Origin: Monarcha castaneiventris obscurior
Taxonomy: Eukaryota; Chordata; Aves; Passeriformes; Monarchidae
Reading direction: 5' to 3'
DNA length: 64,000 nucleotides
Assembly (NCBI GenBank): GCA_026261815.1
Contig: JAMPIT010000890.1
Coordinates: forward strand, 12,554,001 to 12,618,000
Under the pieces are notes generated by a model, which saw nothing but the letters and a program-made list of their open reading frames with translations, was not told the DNA's origin and ran no database searches. The translations under genes were made by a program, and so were the position numbers. Shown in pieces: positions 48,481 to 59,162 of the stretch (position 1 is the first letter of the stretch; every line of letters starts with the position of its first letter).

Positions 48481-49048
48481 TGTGGTTTAACCCCAGCCAG
48501 CAGCCAAGCTCCACACAGCCTCTCACTCACTCCTTCACCAGTGGGATCAGGAGACAATTGGAAGGGTAAAAGGTCATAAACTTGTGGGTTGAGATAAAGA
48601 CAGTTTCATAGGGAAATCAAAAGCCACATACACAAGCAAAGCAAAATAAGGAATTAATTCAGTGCTTCCCATGGGCAGGCAGGTGTTCAGCCATCTCCAG
48701 GAGAGCGGGGCCCCATCCCGTGCGGCGGTTACTTGGGAAGACAAACGCCATCATTCCAAACTCCCCTCCCTTTCTATTCCTTCCTCCCATGTTACATAGT
48801 GAGCGTGATGTCAGGTGGTCTGAAATATCCCTTTGGTCAGTCTGGGTCATGTGTCCTGGCTGTGTCTCCTCCCAGCCTCCCATGCACCCCCAGTCCCCTT
48901 GCCAGCGTGGCAGTACAGAAAGGCCTTGGCTCTGAGTAAGCCCTGCTCAGCAATGACAAAAACATCTTTGCGTTGTGCTGCGTTCAGCACAAATCCAAAA
49001 CACAGCCCCATACCAGCCACTGCGAAGGAAATTAACTCTAGCCCAGCA
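48481..49048 (-). mobile_element. Nearly complete solo LTR, antisense
   Basis: The plus strand runs TGTGGTTTAACCCCAGCCAG ... GGGTTGAGATAAAGACAGTT ... CTTCCCATGGGCAGGCAGG ... TTACTTGGGAAGACAAACGC ... TATCCCTTTGGTCAGTCTGG ... CTCAGCAATGACAAAAACAT ... ATTAACTCTAGCCCAGCA. These blocks, in this order, match a very common avian LTR in reverse. Its sense strand therefore starts TGCTGGGCTAGAG and ends AACCACA, 568 bp, with TG...CA ends. ATGGG occurs at 48471-48475 and 49048-49052 but does not abut both termini, so the target duplication is unclear. No internal retroviral genes adjoin it. Confidence 0.88.
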
Positions 49049-49840
49049 TGGGGTTGTTGAGGTGGTTTTCTGGGTGTTTTGGTGAAAGTTCGGATTTGTC
49101 TTTTCTGCTACTCTTCTGTGGGGACAGAAGCACAGGCTACATTATTGTCACATTATTTTATTAGCAATGAAGCCCTGTATGTAATTTGTAGGGTTTTGAC
49201 CATGTGCAATTATATGCTGAATTTTGATTTTTTTTGTCCCGTGTGTCTCTATAAAATATGTTTTCACAGAATCATACAATTAAAAGATTATATTTATTTT
49301 ATAAAGAAACTTACGTTAATTTTATAATACTGCATGCAAATGTCAAATGTGTAAATACAATTTCTGAGTAAAATCAGGTTCATAATCTGTTACACATGGT
49401 TAAAAAAGAAAATTCATTCCTTAGACCATAGATTTATGTCTTACGCACTCTTTCTGATTTGTCCATATATACTTCCTCATGTTCATTGTTTTATAACTAT
49501 ATTTGAATGCCTGTGGCAAAAACAAAAGCCAAGCATTTCAGCATGTAAGAATATATTTAGTCTATATTTATATATGGACCAAAGTTCCTGGAAGAAAAAG
49601 TTGATAGGTTCAAGCGTGAGTCCAGTATAATGATAAATTTTGACTCCCTACAGATTTCTTAGTGCTGACAGAAAAAATACCTTGGAATTCTGCTGACCTT
49701 TTTCCCATAGGACCTGGCCCCAGTTACTCCTAGTTACTGGCTTCATATAGTACTGTCAGTAAGAATAACTGCTCTTTATTCTGTGCAAAACTTTGTAACT
49801 TATCCAAAGTACAGTGTTTGTGCATGAGCTAGAAGCAGGT

Positions 49841-49860
49841 AGGGAGGGAGAGAGAGAGAG
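49841..49860. repeat. Short (GA)n / GGGA tract
   Basis: AGGGAGGGAGAGAGAGAGAG, a minor purine simple repeat. Confidence 0.85.
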
Positions 49861-52009
49861 CAAAGAGGAGTGGCAAGACTTGTACTTCGAGAAATTGTTT
49901 ATTTTACTTTTTGAAAATCACTTCTTCCCCTATTATTGCCCTAGCATTCTTTTCCCTACAATCGTTATTGTTTTTTGCTTTACTTTAAGATGAGCAGTAT
50001 GCAAAACAGAAGATGGACTATGCAGTAGCCCAAGCATGTTTCTTGGAAAAAATGTAAAGTATCTCTGAGAAGTTTTTTGTTAGAAACAATGTGCAGTGGG
50101 GTCTTCATTCAGAGAAGAAATTTTAAAATTGGAGAAAGCAATTAATAAAACCTGTAATTCTTAGGTTTTTTATCTGGTGGAGGAAGGGCATACGTGTCTG
50201 ATTCTTCAGAGATGGTTTGGGTGTGGTGGACATTTCTGGCTTCATTCTCGCTGGACGCGGCGTTGGGTGTCAATAGCACGCAGAGCTGCACATCTGCATT
50301 TTCTGGCCTGGGATAGTTTATTTCTTTACTACATCCGTTTGTGGGGAGTAGAGAGAGAGAGTGAATCTGCTCCTTAGGGAAGCAAATCCAGTGAAACGCT
50401 CGTGCCAGAGCTGTTCTGTGCTCTGTGCACAAGCTATGTAACACTCAAACTGTATAATTGAGAGCTGACTGCAGTTGTGTTCATATTAACTCATGTAGGC
50501 TTCTTCACTAATATGTTTAAACTTTATTGTGTGAGTGAGAAAGTAATCTTCAGAGGAAAAGCACAGCATTCAGTAAAACCTGAGGATCTGTGCAATGCTC
50601 TGCTACCTCCGTATCTGGACAAAGGGCATTCCAAGGACATGGCAGTGGGGCTGCCAAGCCTCGGTGCTGATGCTTCCTGTAGAGTGGAGGGGACCTGCCA
50701 GGTGATGATTCAGACCACCTGAATTAAGGACTTAGCCTCCCCCCAGTGCTGTCAGGAGCCCGGCTTCCTTGTGTAAGTGCTTGATTTAGATGCTTTACAG
50801 GAATTACACATTCCTCTACTATTTCTGAGCTGAAGGTTTGTTTCTGAAACCTGTGGATCTACACATGTCATAAATCAGCGTAGCTCAGTATCAAGTTTGA
50901 TTCTGGATGACATTTTCTCGTGTGGACTGAGCAGTTTAGCACCAAGGCTAAATGTATTCTTATGCTTATGATGCATTGAAGTAAGTGGAAATCTGACAGC
51001 GCTGAAGCTAAGGGCGAAATTGTTTGGCTTCAGTCTATACTTCAGTTACACAAAGATGGATTTAATCTCCTGTTAACTTCTAGGGGCTTGGGGTGTACAT
51101 CCCCAGAGAGCACTTACTTGCTCCTCCCTGCTGACTGCCAGTAACTTCTTTCTGATTTTATTTTCTCTCTGTCATAGCTTAACATCTTTACTACGCCATC
51201 CCACTTTCCATTTGTCAAGCACCAAGGATCTCTCTTTGTGTCATTCAAGCCTCTCTTTGGAACAACTTTTTTCTGTGCAAACCTTTCTCAGTGAAACTGT
51301 TTTTGTCTGTGGTCTTATGTTCCTACTTCTTCGGGAACAGGAAGAAATTGCATGTTTTATCTAGTGAGTGAGATGTGACCGTAGTTTAGACCATAGAGTC
51401 TTGAGGCATAAGTCTTTATCTTGCCTCTTGTTGAAATATTAGCTATAGTTACAGTTCTCTGCTGCTTTTAATTTTTGTTTCTTTGATTTTCCATAAAAAT
51501 TTGATACCCTCAAGTATCAAATCATGATTCAAATGAACACATAGAATATGAAGAAATATTATCCCAAGAAAAGATTGATTTCCATTGCATTCAAAGCCAA
51601 TTTTTTGCATGTTGTACGGGCACAAATCAAGATCCAGTGCTTTTATGATTTATAACCTTTTTAATAGCAATAGATTGTGTCAAAAATACCATTTCATGCT
51701 TTATAACATGTTTTTTTCTTCACTAGTAAATGGCAAAGATTGCAATATTGAAAACAATGTGAGCATAAAGCTGAAAAAAATGTATGCTTTTGTACAATTC
51801 CTTCACCAGTCTTTCCCCAACCCATTTGGGTAAGAGACTTATCCTTTATCCTAAGGCAAAAAATGTGGCATTTGTTTATAACATATAGCAGAAGATACAT
51901 GATCTGTTACATCATTGTTGACCATGCAAATAATTATTTCTACTCTGTAAATTGGTCTTTTTGATTATGGTAGTTAGGAAAACATCTGTTTCCATTTTCA
52001 CATGTTCAC

Positions 52010-52030
52010 TTTTTTTTTTGGGGGGGGGGG
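52010..52030. repeat. T10-G11 homopolymer junction
   Basis: Ten T are followed immediately by eleven G. An eleven-G run is rare in A+T-rich DNA and is prone to sequencing and length error. Confidence 0.93.
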
Positions 52031-55000
52031 TGAAGACCACCATTAATGTGTAGCAGGACTTGATTAGGTATTATATTGATGAAAACCAATTAATTTGCAT
52101 CCACGTAAGTCTCACTGGCACTTGTTGAGGACCAGGGTTTATTACTATGTTAAAGACAGTGGATGGGTCTGCTAGGTGAACAGATGTGAGTACAAGAGAC
52201 CCTCAAACTTTGTTTTGGATATTTATTAGGATTTACATAATTTGAATAGTCTATATTTTAACGTAGTTTATTAAAATATAGTATGTTTTATGCAATTTAT
52301 ATAGTACAAATGTGAGCACATTTAAAAAGCTGATCTTCAACAACAGTTAATACTGGTAAGCAAAGGGACAAGTTAAAATGAAGAAAAACATTGTGGCTTG
52401 CACATGTAGAAGTGAAGTGGTATGGTAAATGATCAGAGAAATATGAAGGACATTTTAGGAAAGGGCTGTTGCCAAAAGAAAATTTAAGCAAACCAATAGA
52501 CCCCAATTGTCTCAAGTCTGAGACTGGACAGAACTGCAGATTGTCTTCAAGTTTTCTCTGACTGTCTCTGTCTTCTAAAAGCTCCATTGTCTCCTGTCCT
52601 TCCCACAAGCTGGGAATTAGTAAGCAAAGTATTATCTCACCCAAGGGAGAAGCAACCTGACATAACCTAAATGAAGAAGAGGGGAGCCTGAACGAATTAA
52701 CAGTGAGGAGCTGAAGGCACAGTGCTTGCAGATGACTTTAACAGTTGGGCTACTTCACAGTGTGGATGTTATTTATAGCAATGCAGCTAGAGGCATGATC
52801 ACCTTGGGACTTCATGGGGTTTAACTCAGAGAAGCTTGCTCTGACCACAGGTTGGTCTGGATCAAGCATTTGTTTTGCAGGTAATACAGACTGTCACAGG
52901 TAGCTCATTAGAGTGACAATGACCAGGATTGTTAATTGGAGATAAAGTTCAGAATATGGTGAAGTGTGTGAAGGCACAAGTTGGCCATCCTCCCATCTCA
53001 GGGTACCCATCTCCTTGCTTTGTGGTACATTGTTGTGCTCCACCTAATATCCAGGAAATGGATATTAGCTGACCATTATAACTAAAATTAATATGGGATG
53101 AGAATAAACAATACACTTTGGGACTCATTATTTGTCTTCCAGATGCAGGGGGTGAGGAAAATATGGGAGTTACTGTTTACCTTACAGTACTCGTATTCTG
53201 ATGGCCACAGTCCAGGCCCTGACTAATGGTTTGGAAATGCTGAGGACAGAAGTTAAACAGGCATCTACATCCCAGACCCCACTAGGGAACCCTTGATTAG
53301 TGTGTGGAGGGTGAGAAGCAAGGGAAGCGTTGGATCTTGAAGCCTGGCGAAGAGCATAAAACCCACAGGGCTTGTGGCTATTGCAGGTAATAACAAAGGG
53401 ACAGTGTCCATAGGAGGGTAAGAGAGGTGGTTCAGGGAAGGGCAAGTCAGGAAGGCAGAAGGCTGAGGAGTCAGATGATGTCTGCTGCACGTTTCAGTGA
53501 TGGCTTAGGGAAGGCAGAGAGGCTGAGCAATGGATCTGCACTGAGAGGTGCCCACAGGGGTGTCTCGGTCACCGCTGCGCAGGACCGTGCACGGGAATGG
53601 TGGTGGCAGCACGTGGAAGCTCTGAAGAGCCGTAAGCGCCTGTTGAGAAAGCTGATGGGTAAGAACATTAGAAAACCTGGCAAACACTGCTGGCAGTTTA
53701 TTTTACAGCTTTGTTGAAACAAGTTTCACAGGTTTCCTGAATGCTGCACTCTTGTCATACTGTCTGATTTCTCATTATGTTACATAGATTGTCTGGGTCT
53801 TGGTGTAATTGTTCTGTTTAAAAACATTGTAGAAGAACAACATGCAGGAGTCTGGGACAAATGGAAGTCTGGGTTGTGTTTTAATTTTTAGGTTTTCAGG
53901 AAACAAAGTATTGTAGCTGTACTATCGGAGTAGTGAAGAGAAATTCAAAGAGAAAAGGTGGTAAACTTTTATTGGGCCATGAATGAAGAATTATAGCCTG
54001 TGCTGTGAGTATAGACAACTTTCCCATTTAAGTCAAATGACTAAAAATGTAATTTTCTACTTAGTGAGACCATGGTACTTTCTGCCAGAGTACAGCTTGA
54101 GAAAATATCTCATCATTGTCAAAAATCCAGGTGAGGAAGTTTCCTTGCTTTTCTTCTTGCAGAGATTTTCCTGTTTGTGTTACTTGTGAGGGACCAACCA
54201 AAGCCAGGCACAGTTTGCTGGACACTATACAAAGGGTAGGGTAAGAGGCAATCTTCCTGCCTTGAAGAGTAGTGTAGGAATAGACGAAATGGGAAGGGAG
54301 AGGGGTAATGCATAGCTATTACTGTTGTGATGATAAATGGCATGTTAATTCTTGCTTTTTGGCAGAAGAATATTGTTTAGGGATTAGAAAGACTAGGAAA
54401 AGGGGAAATTTGTAGTAAACAATAGGGAAAGAGAAGATAAAGGCGGCTGTGGAGTACTGCAGAGATGAAGGGACTGAGATGAGATTGGAATAAGCTTGGA
54501 TCAAGCATCTGTTATCAAGGATGGCTTAAGTCGAGTCAGAGTAGCGAGAATATTTTCAGTTCCTGTTTTGGCTTTTCCTATGGCTTCTCTGCTGGTGGCA
54601 GTGCCTGGTTATTGGCTTCACTCAGTTTCTTTTGCAAAGCTTCTGTGGCTTGAGTCAGAGGAGATCCCATCTGTGGGGAACACATTGCCCAGGTGTCCAA
54701 GGGGGTGTCCAAGCCCCCGGAACGGTGATTGTGGGGTGGGGAACCGGCTGTAGCACCAGGACTCCCACCCTCTCCTTCCCTCCAGACTGAGCCCTTGAGA
54801 AGCTGCTCTCCCAGCCTGAGTCAGAAAGCCTTTTAAGCATGCAGAGTGTATCTTGCACTTGAGTAAGAAGAGTGGCATGGGATGCAGGGTTTATAAGTGT
54901 TACAAAATTAAATAGACTCTTTTTATATCCAGGTTATTAGAAGTTTATCAATGGGATTTAAATTGAAGTTGTAATTCTGAAGGTATGTCTGCTAATGATG

Positions 55001-55872
55001 TGACAGGTGCAAGGGTTGCAACAGCAATGTAACCATTACAGCAGTTATAAGAAAAAAAATTTAATGAAAATTACTGAAAAATTCAACTTAAAAGCTAGGA
55101 GAATTACGAAAAGGTTAATGTTTCTGAAAGTCACACTTAATTCAACATCATCAGATATCTTAGACAAATGACAAATCAAAAATAATCCCCCGTTTCAGGA
55201 CTGGTAGCTTAGGACTTATGAATACATATCCCTAAATTAAGTGTTTTGTCTCTGCCAAACACTTACTTTGTAGAAACAAATATTGGAAATTTTGTTTGTT
55301 TTTCTAGAATTGTACATTCAATTAAATCATTATAACCATTTTAAATGTGATCTCATTCAAAGATGAGAAGATTACTTCAACTTACTGCATATACAGGAAA
55401 AAAAACCATTAGAAATCTAGCCCTTGAAATTTGTTATGTAAGATTAAAATCATATAAAAGCTTAAGCCTTTTTTATTAAGCTCAAAATGCATATCTTAGA
55501 CAGTTGGATCTGTATTTTTAAACTCTGGCTAAGAACTTGCCTTCTTTTAGAACAGCTAAGTAATGTAAATATCTTTCTTCACCCTGTTTATTGTCTAGTA
55601 TATTCCAAAACCATTTTTGCATACTGTGTTAGAGTGGCTGTCTTTCCTTTCACCAATCAAGACCATTTCCAAAATATTCTTTCCCAATTTGTGTCTCTAA
55701 ATACAGATTTTCAAAATTTGTCCTTGGTTTTCCTAGCTCAGATGTGTTTGAAATACAACATAAAGGTCTCAGAGGGACAAAACTAATACAAGTAGAGCTA
55801 TATGTTTTTTTGTTAGAAACGTGATGTCAGTGTTTGAGAATATTTAAAAGAGGTTGAACTTTTTTTAAAATT

Positions 55873-55931
55873 ATATCGAATATATGTATATGTATATATA
55901 TAGTGGTCCTTCAGGCTTTTTTTTTTATATA
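55873..55931. repeat. TA/TG-rich low-complexity tract and T10 run
   Basis: TATATG and TATATATA words are followed by T10 and ATATATA. Simple sequence. Confidence 0.8.
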
Positions 55932-55940
55932 TAAAACTGC

Positions 55941-56530
55941 AGGTGCACATGGCCTCTCCCTTTCCTGAGGAGACCCCTCCTCATGTGCTCTGTGATGGCT
56001 GGGTTGTGTCACCCTTCTCAGCCCGGGGTGGCTCGAGCTGATGGCTCAGCTCACATGGCCATACCAGCGTGCGAGCAGCTCCTTTGAGAGGCACTTGTCA
56101 GGAGGAAAGAAGGAATGCACCTCTCCAGCTTATTGCCACCTTGGGTCTCGTTATAGCAAAGCTAAGACTGCCAGTTGGACTGAGGCTGAGAGCTCGACTT
56201 CTCTGGGAATAGGTCCAAGACCACCGAGCACCGGGTGTGTAGAGCCTTTTACCAGCACATCATCAGGACAAGGTGGAGTCCCTTGGTCATGGCTGGACTC
56301 GGACCAGGGTGCTTCAGGTGAAAGGTTACAGGGTTTGAAATCAGCTCCACAAAGTGCCCTGTTCTTATCACCCTCCTAATTAGTGGTTCTCTCTGGACCC
56401 TTCCTTCTCACAACCAATTCCTCCACCTGCTTAGCTGGCCAAAGCCGGCACCTGTCCTCACTTCTCCAAGCAGGCTGTTTTTAATTCACAGCCCTGAAGT
56501 CTCCCTTCCATCCATCCATGGTTAAGTTGC
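55941..56530. other. G+C-richer block, function unknown
   Basis: About 590 bp stand out from their surroundings by higher G+C and several CpG (for example CCCGGGGTGGCTCGAGC near 56,021, CCACCGAGCACCGGGTG near 56,221). A 112-codon plus-strand frame (56041-56379) is rich in Ser, Gly and Pro and has no recognised motif. It is not a full CpG island by eye. It could be an old unrecognised retroelement, an lncRNA exon or a regulatory region. Confidence 0.35.
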
Positions 56531-57028
56531 TGTATTTTCCAGGCAAAAGATAAAAAAATAAATTTGACGAATGAGTTTAGCATATGACCATCATGCATCA
56601 GTTATTAAAAAGAAAGAATAGCTGGAAGGTCCATCTACAGCTTGTTTGCCTTGTCCATATGGGAAATGGAATTTAAATTACCACATTGTTTTAGGAGCAG
56701 ATTGTAATCCCAGTGTAGTGAAGTCATGTTTTTCATGGGATGGGAACAGCAGATAGTAAGAGTTTCTGCAGTTAGCATGATATCAAGTGTGATGGCAAGA
56801 TACCTTAAAGTATTTTTGTTGTGGATGGAAATGTTCAGATGCAGAACAAGCCATTCTACCTCCCTGGGAGAAGACACTGAGGAACTGCAGTCAGCTGGCT
56901 TGTGCTTGCAGTGTGTTTTCCAGGATACCCACAGCTTGAATCACATTCTCACTGAAAGGTGGAACAGCTTCCCAGAGCCTGTAACAGGATCACCTGTATG
57001 CAGAGTATGAGGTTTTTCTTCCTTTTTC

Positions 57029-57046
57029 TTTTTTTTTTTTTTTTTT
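57029..57046. repeat. Poly-T tract (T18) ending in ACAG
   Basis: Eighteen T preceded by CTTCCTTTTTC and followed by ACAG, giving a strong pyrimidine-tract/AG resemblance to a splice acceptor. No supported exon follows. Confidence 0.88.
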
Positions 57047-57310
57047 ACAGTGCTTTTCTAGCCTTTTTTGATTTGAAAACTCCTAATTCTCCTAATTCAG
57101 ATGTACTTCCCAGTTTAAGGTCTCTGAACATGGGGGTTTCATGGACCACAACTTGAAAACTGTTGTAGAGTGAGGCAGGACAATGCTGTGTATTTGTTTG
57201 ACTTTAGGAGCTGTTAACAGAATAATCCCATCTGAAATTTGTGTTTCCAATCATACATGGTAGTAAAAATAGGAGTGATAATAGACCTTTAACTGTGAAT
57301 TTGGATGCTC

Positions 57311-57380
57311 TCGTGCTAAGTGCTGTACAAATACAGGAGAAATATTCAGTCCCTGCACCAAAGGTTTAGACTTCAGATAG
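57311..57380 (+). repeat. Trace of an ancient amniote interspersed repeat
   Basis: TCGTGCTAAGTGCTGTACAA, then ATTCAGTCCCTGCACCAAAG, then TTTAGACTTCAGATAG match the order and spacing of an old SINE/LINE tail known from turtles, crocodilians, birds and marsupials, whose consensus reads GCTGTACAAA...CAGTCCCTGCCCCAAAG...TTACAATCTAA. I cannot give its Repbase name with certainty. The surviving part is about 70 bp. Copies this old are normally unrecognisable unless conserved. Confidence 0.6.
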
Positions 57381-58214
57381 GTGGCTGCAGACTGGTGGGG
57401 GAATATGTAACAAAACAACAGGGCCATGCTGGTGGTTCAGCTGCTGTCACAGATGCTCGTGGGTGTCCTGGTTGTCTACAGGGAATCTCTTCCAGAAACA
57501 AAGGGTTAATGAGAGTCAAAACTCCGGCTGAGAATTTAATGATGAGTTAGTGAGGGGGGCATCATCAGGCAGGCCACTAGAGCCAGAAGGAGGGAGGGAT
57601 GCTCAGGAGGGCATGATAGATGTCCCTCGAGGGTCAAGCCAGCACTGTACTCTGTTAGAGGTTTGAAGAACAGATCAAGAACCAGATGCAATGAGAGGCA
57701 GTTTATAAAACATTCGTTAGATGGGTGCAGAAACTGCACCATGCTAGCGTGAGATATGGGAAGGTTAAAATATAGATAGTGATAGATCTTCAAATATTGA
57801 TCTTAGGCAGTACTTGACCCACTTTTCGTGCTGTGCATACACTGCTTAAACCTCTCCCTCCTGTGCACCAAGGGTACAACTCATATCCTCTGTTCCTTAC
57901 TCATCTGAAAGCTACAGGTCTGGTATGAAGTCAGTGTTGAAGCTCTCCCTCTACTCAGTGGAGAAACAGGCAAGAAGCAGACAGTCATCTACAGGAGCAG
58001 CCTCTGACATGGAACAGGTGAATTATTTTTTCAGTGTCTCTTGTCTGTATAATCTTGTCATGACACTTAACCTTCAGACAGTTAAAATTTGCTGAAAGGA
58101 ATCCTGTGCCAGGTCTTCTCTTTGACTAAATCCTTTATTAAGTCCTATACATTTTTTAAGCCTTAAAAATAACAAATTTAAAAATGTAGCAAACTTTTCT
58201 AGGAAAGTGGAAAA
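57381..58214. other. Unique non-coding sequence
   Basis: Nothing recognised. One 85-codon antisense frame (57536-57793) has no motif. Confidence 0.5.
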
Positions 58215-58223
58215 ATATTATTA

Positions 58224-58269
<46 letters not shown>

Positions 58270-58322
58270 CATTATTAATGTTGTTGTTGTTGTTGTTGTA
58301 GTAGTTGTTGTTATTGTTGTGT
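58215..58322. repeat. Compound trinucleotide microsatellite (ATT)n-(ATTATC)n-(GTT)n
   Basis: About 108 bp: roughly ten ATT units, then alternating ATTATC units, then TTG units with GTAGTAG and TTATTG interruptions. Three different but related motifs side by side indicate successive point mutation and expansion. Confidence 0.95.
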
Positions 58323-58557
58323 TTAATACATAATACTAAAGTTTTCTAGTAAACTTTTTCAGTAAAGTTCCCAGGGATAATCAAAGCTACTTTTTCTTGG
58401 GAAATGTGTTTTCCGATCGTTATAGCACACAGAAGGGAAGTTATAATCCATTTCTCATTGCCAGTATTTTCCTGCTAAGAACTGGAAACCATTCCTGTGA
58501 CTTAGACAGGGAAGGATGGAATCTACATTTCTTGCTATCACCTAAGGAAATTTTCTA

Positions 58558-58618
58558 AATGTCAATGTCAATGTTGTAGTGTTGGGTTGTTTTGGTTTTG
58601 TTTTGGTTTTTTTTTTTG
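58558..58618. repeat. Short AATGTC repeat and G/T-rich run
   Basis: AATGTCAATGTCAATGTTGT is followed by TTTTGG repeats and a T11 run. Confidence 0.8.
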
Positions 58619-58668
58619 CAAAAAAGATGCAAACCCAATATTGAACACTTGGTTAAGTATAAAATAAA

Positions 58669-59162
58669 AGAATTCTTTGGCTTGGAAAGGACTTTAAAGG
58701 TCACCTAGTTCCAACTGACCTGTCACAGGCAGGGACACTTCCATGAATACTGGTTGCTCAAAGCCGCATCCAACATGGTCTTGAACCCCTCCAGGGATGG
58801 GGCATCCACAGCAACCTGTGCCAGTGCCTCAGCACCCTCATAATAAGGAGTTTCTTCCTGATATCTAAACTAAACCTGCCCTCTTTCAGTTTAAAGCCAT
58901 TCTCCCTTGTCCTGTCACTACATGGCCTTGTGAAAAACCCCATTCCAACTCTCTTGTAGGCCCTGGAAGGTACTGGAAGTTGCTGTAAGGTCTCCCCAGA
59001 GCCTTCTCTTTTTCAGGCTAAACAATTCCAGTTCTCCCAGCCTATCTGCAGAGAAGAGGTGTCCCAACTCTCTGAGCATCTTCATGGCCTCTTCTGGACT
59101 CTCTCCAACAGGTCCATGTGCTTCTTATGTTGAGGCCCCAGAGCTGGACAGAGTACTCAAAA
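58669..59162 (-). mobile_element. CR1 LINE fragment, about 490 bp, minus strand
   Basis: The plus strand reads TTGGCTTGGAAAGGACTTTA, GTTGCTCAAAGCCGCATCC, CAGTTTAAAGCCATTCTCCC, AAGGTCTCCCCAGAGCCTTC, ATCTTCATGGCCTCTTCTGG, CCAACAGGTCCATGTGCTTC and GAGCTGGACAGAGTACTC, the reverse complement of CR1 ORF2 C-terminus plus 3' UTR. On the minus strand, SDRTRENGFKLKEGRFSLDI is still readable, followed by RVLRHWHRLL. This is the longest and best preserved CR1 in the window. Its octamer 3' tail is reduced to AGAATTC, and it ends 5'-truncated. It is an inactive copy. Confidence 0.95.

Larger units (their letters stand above)
49049..55940. other. Unique non-coding sequence
   Basis: No gene or dispersed repeat is recognised. 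Open frames are at most 115 codons (52297-52644, minus) and have no motifs. Slightly CpG-richer patches occur at 50,225-50,290, 53,560-53,640 and 54,690-54,760. Short simple repeats are listed separately. Confidence 0.55.

Noticed and set aside
53427..53717. 96-codon frame with a basic stretch followed by GGTAAG (possible exon with donor)
   Set aside because: The local CpG richness and donor-like site are suggestive, but an antisense frame of 83 codons overlaps, no convincing acceptor was identified, and no family was recognised.
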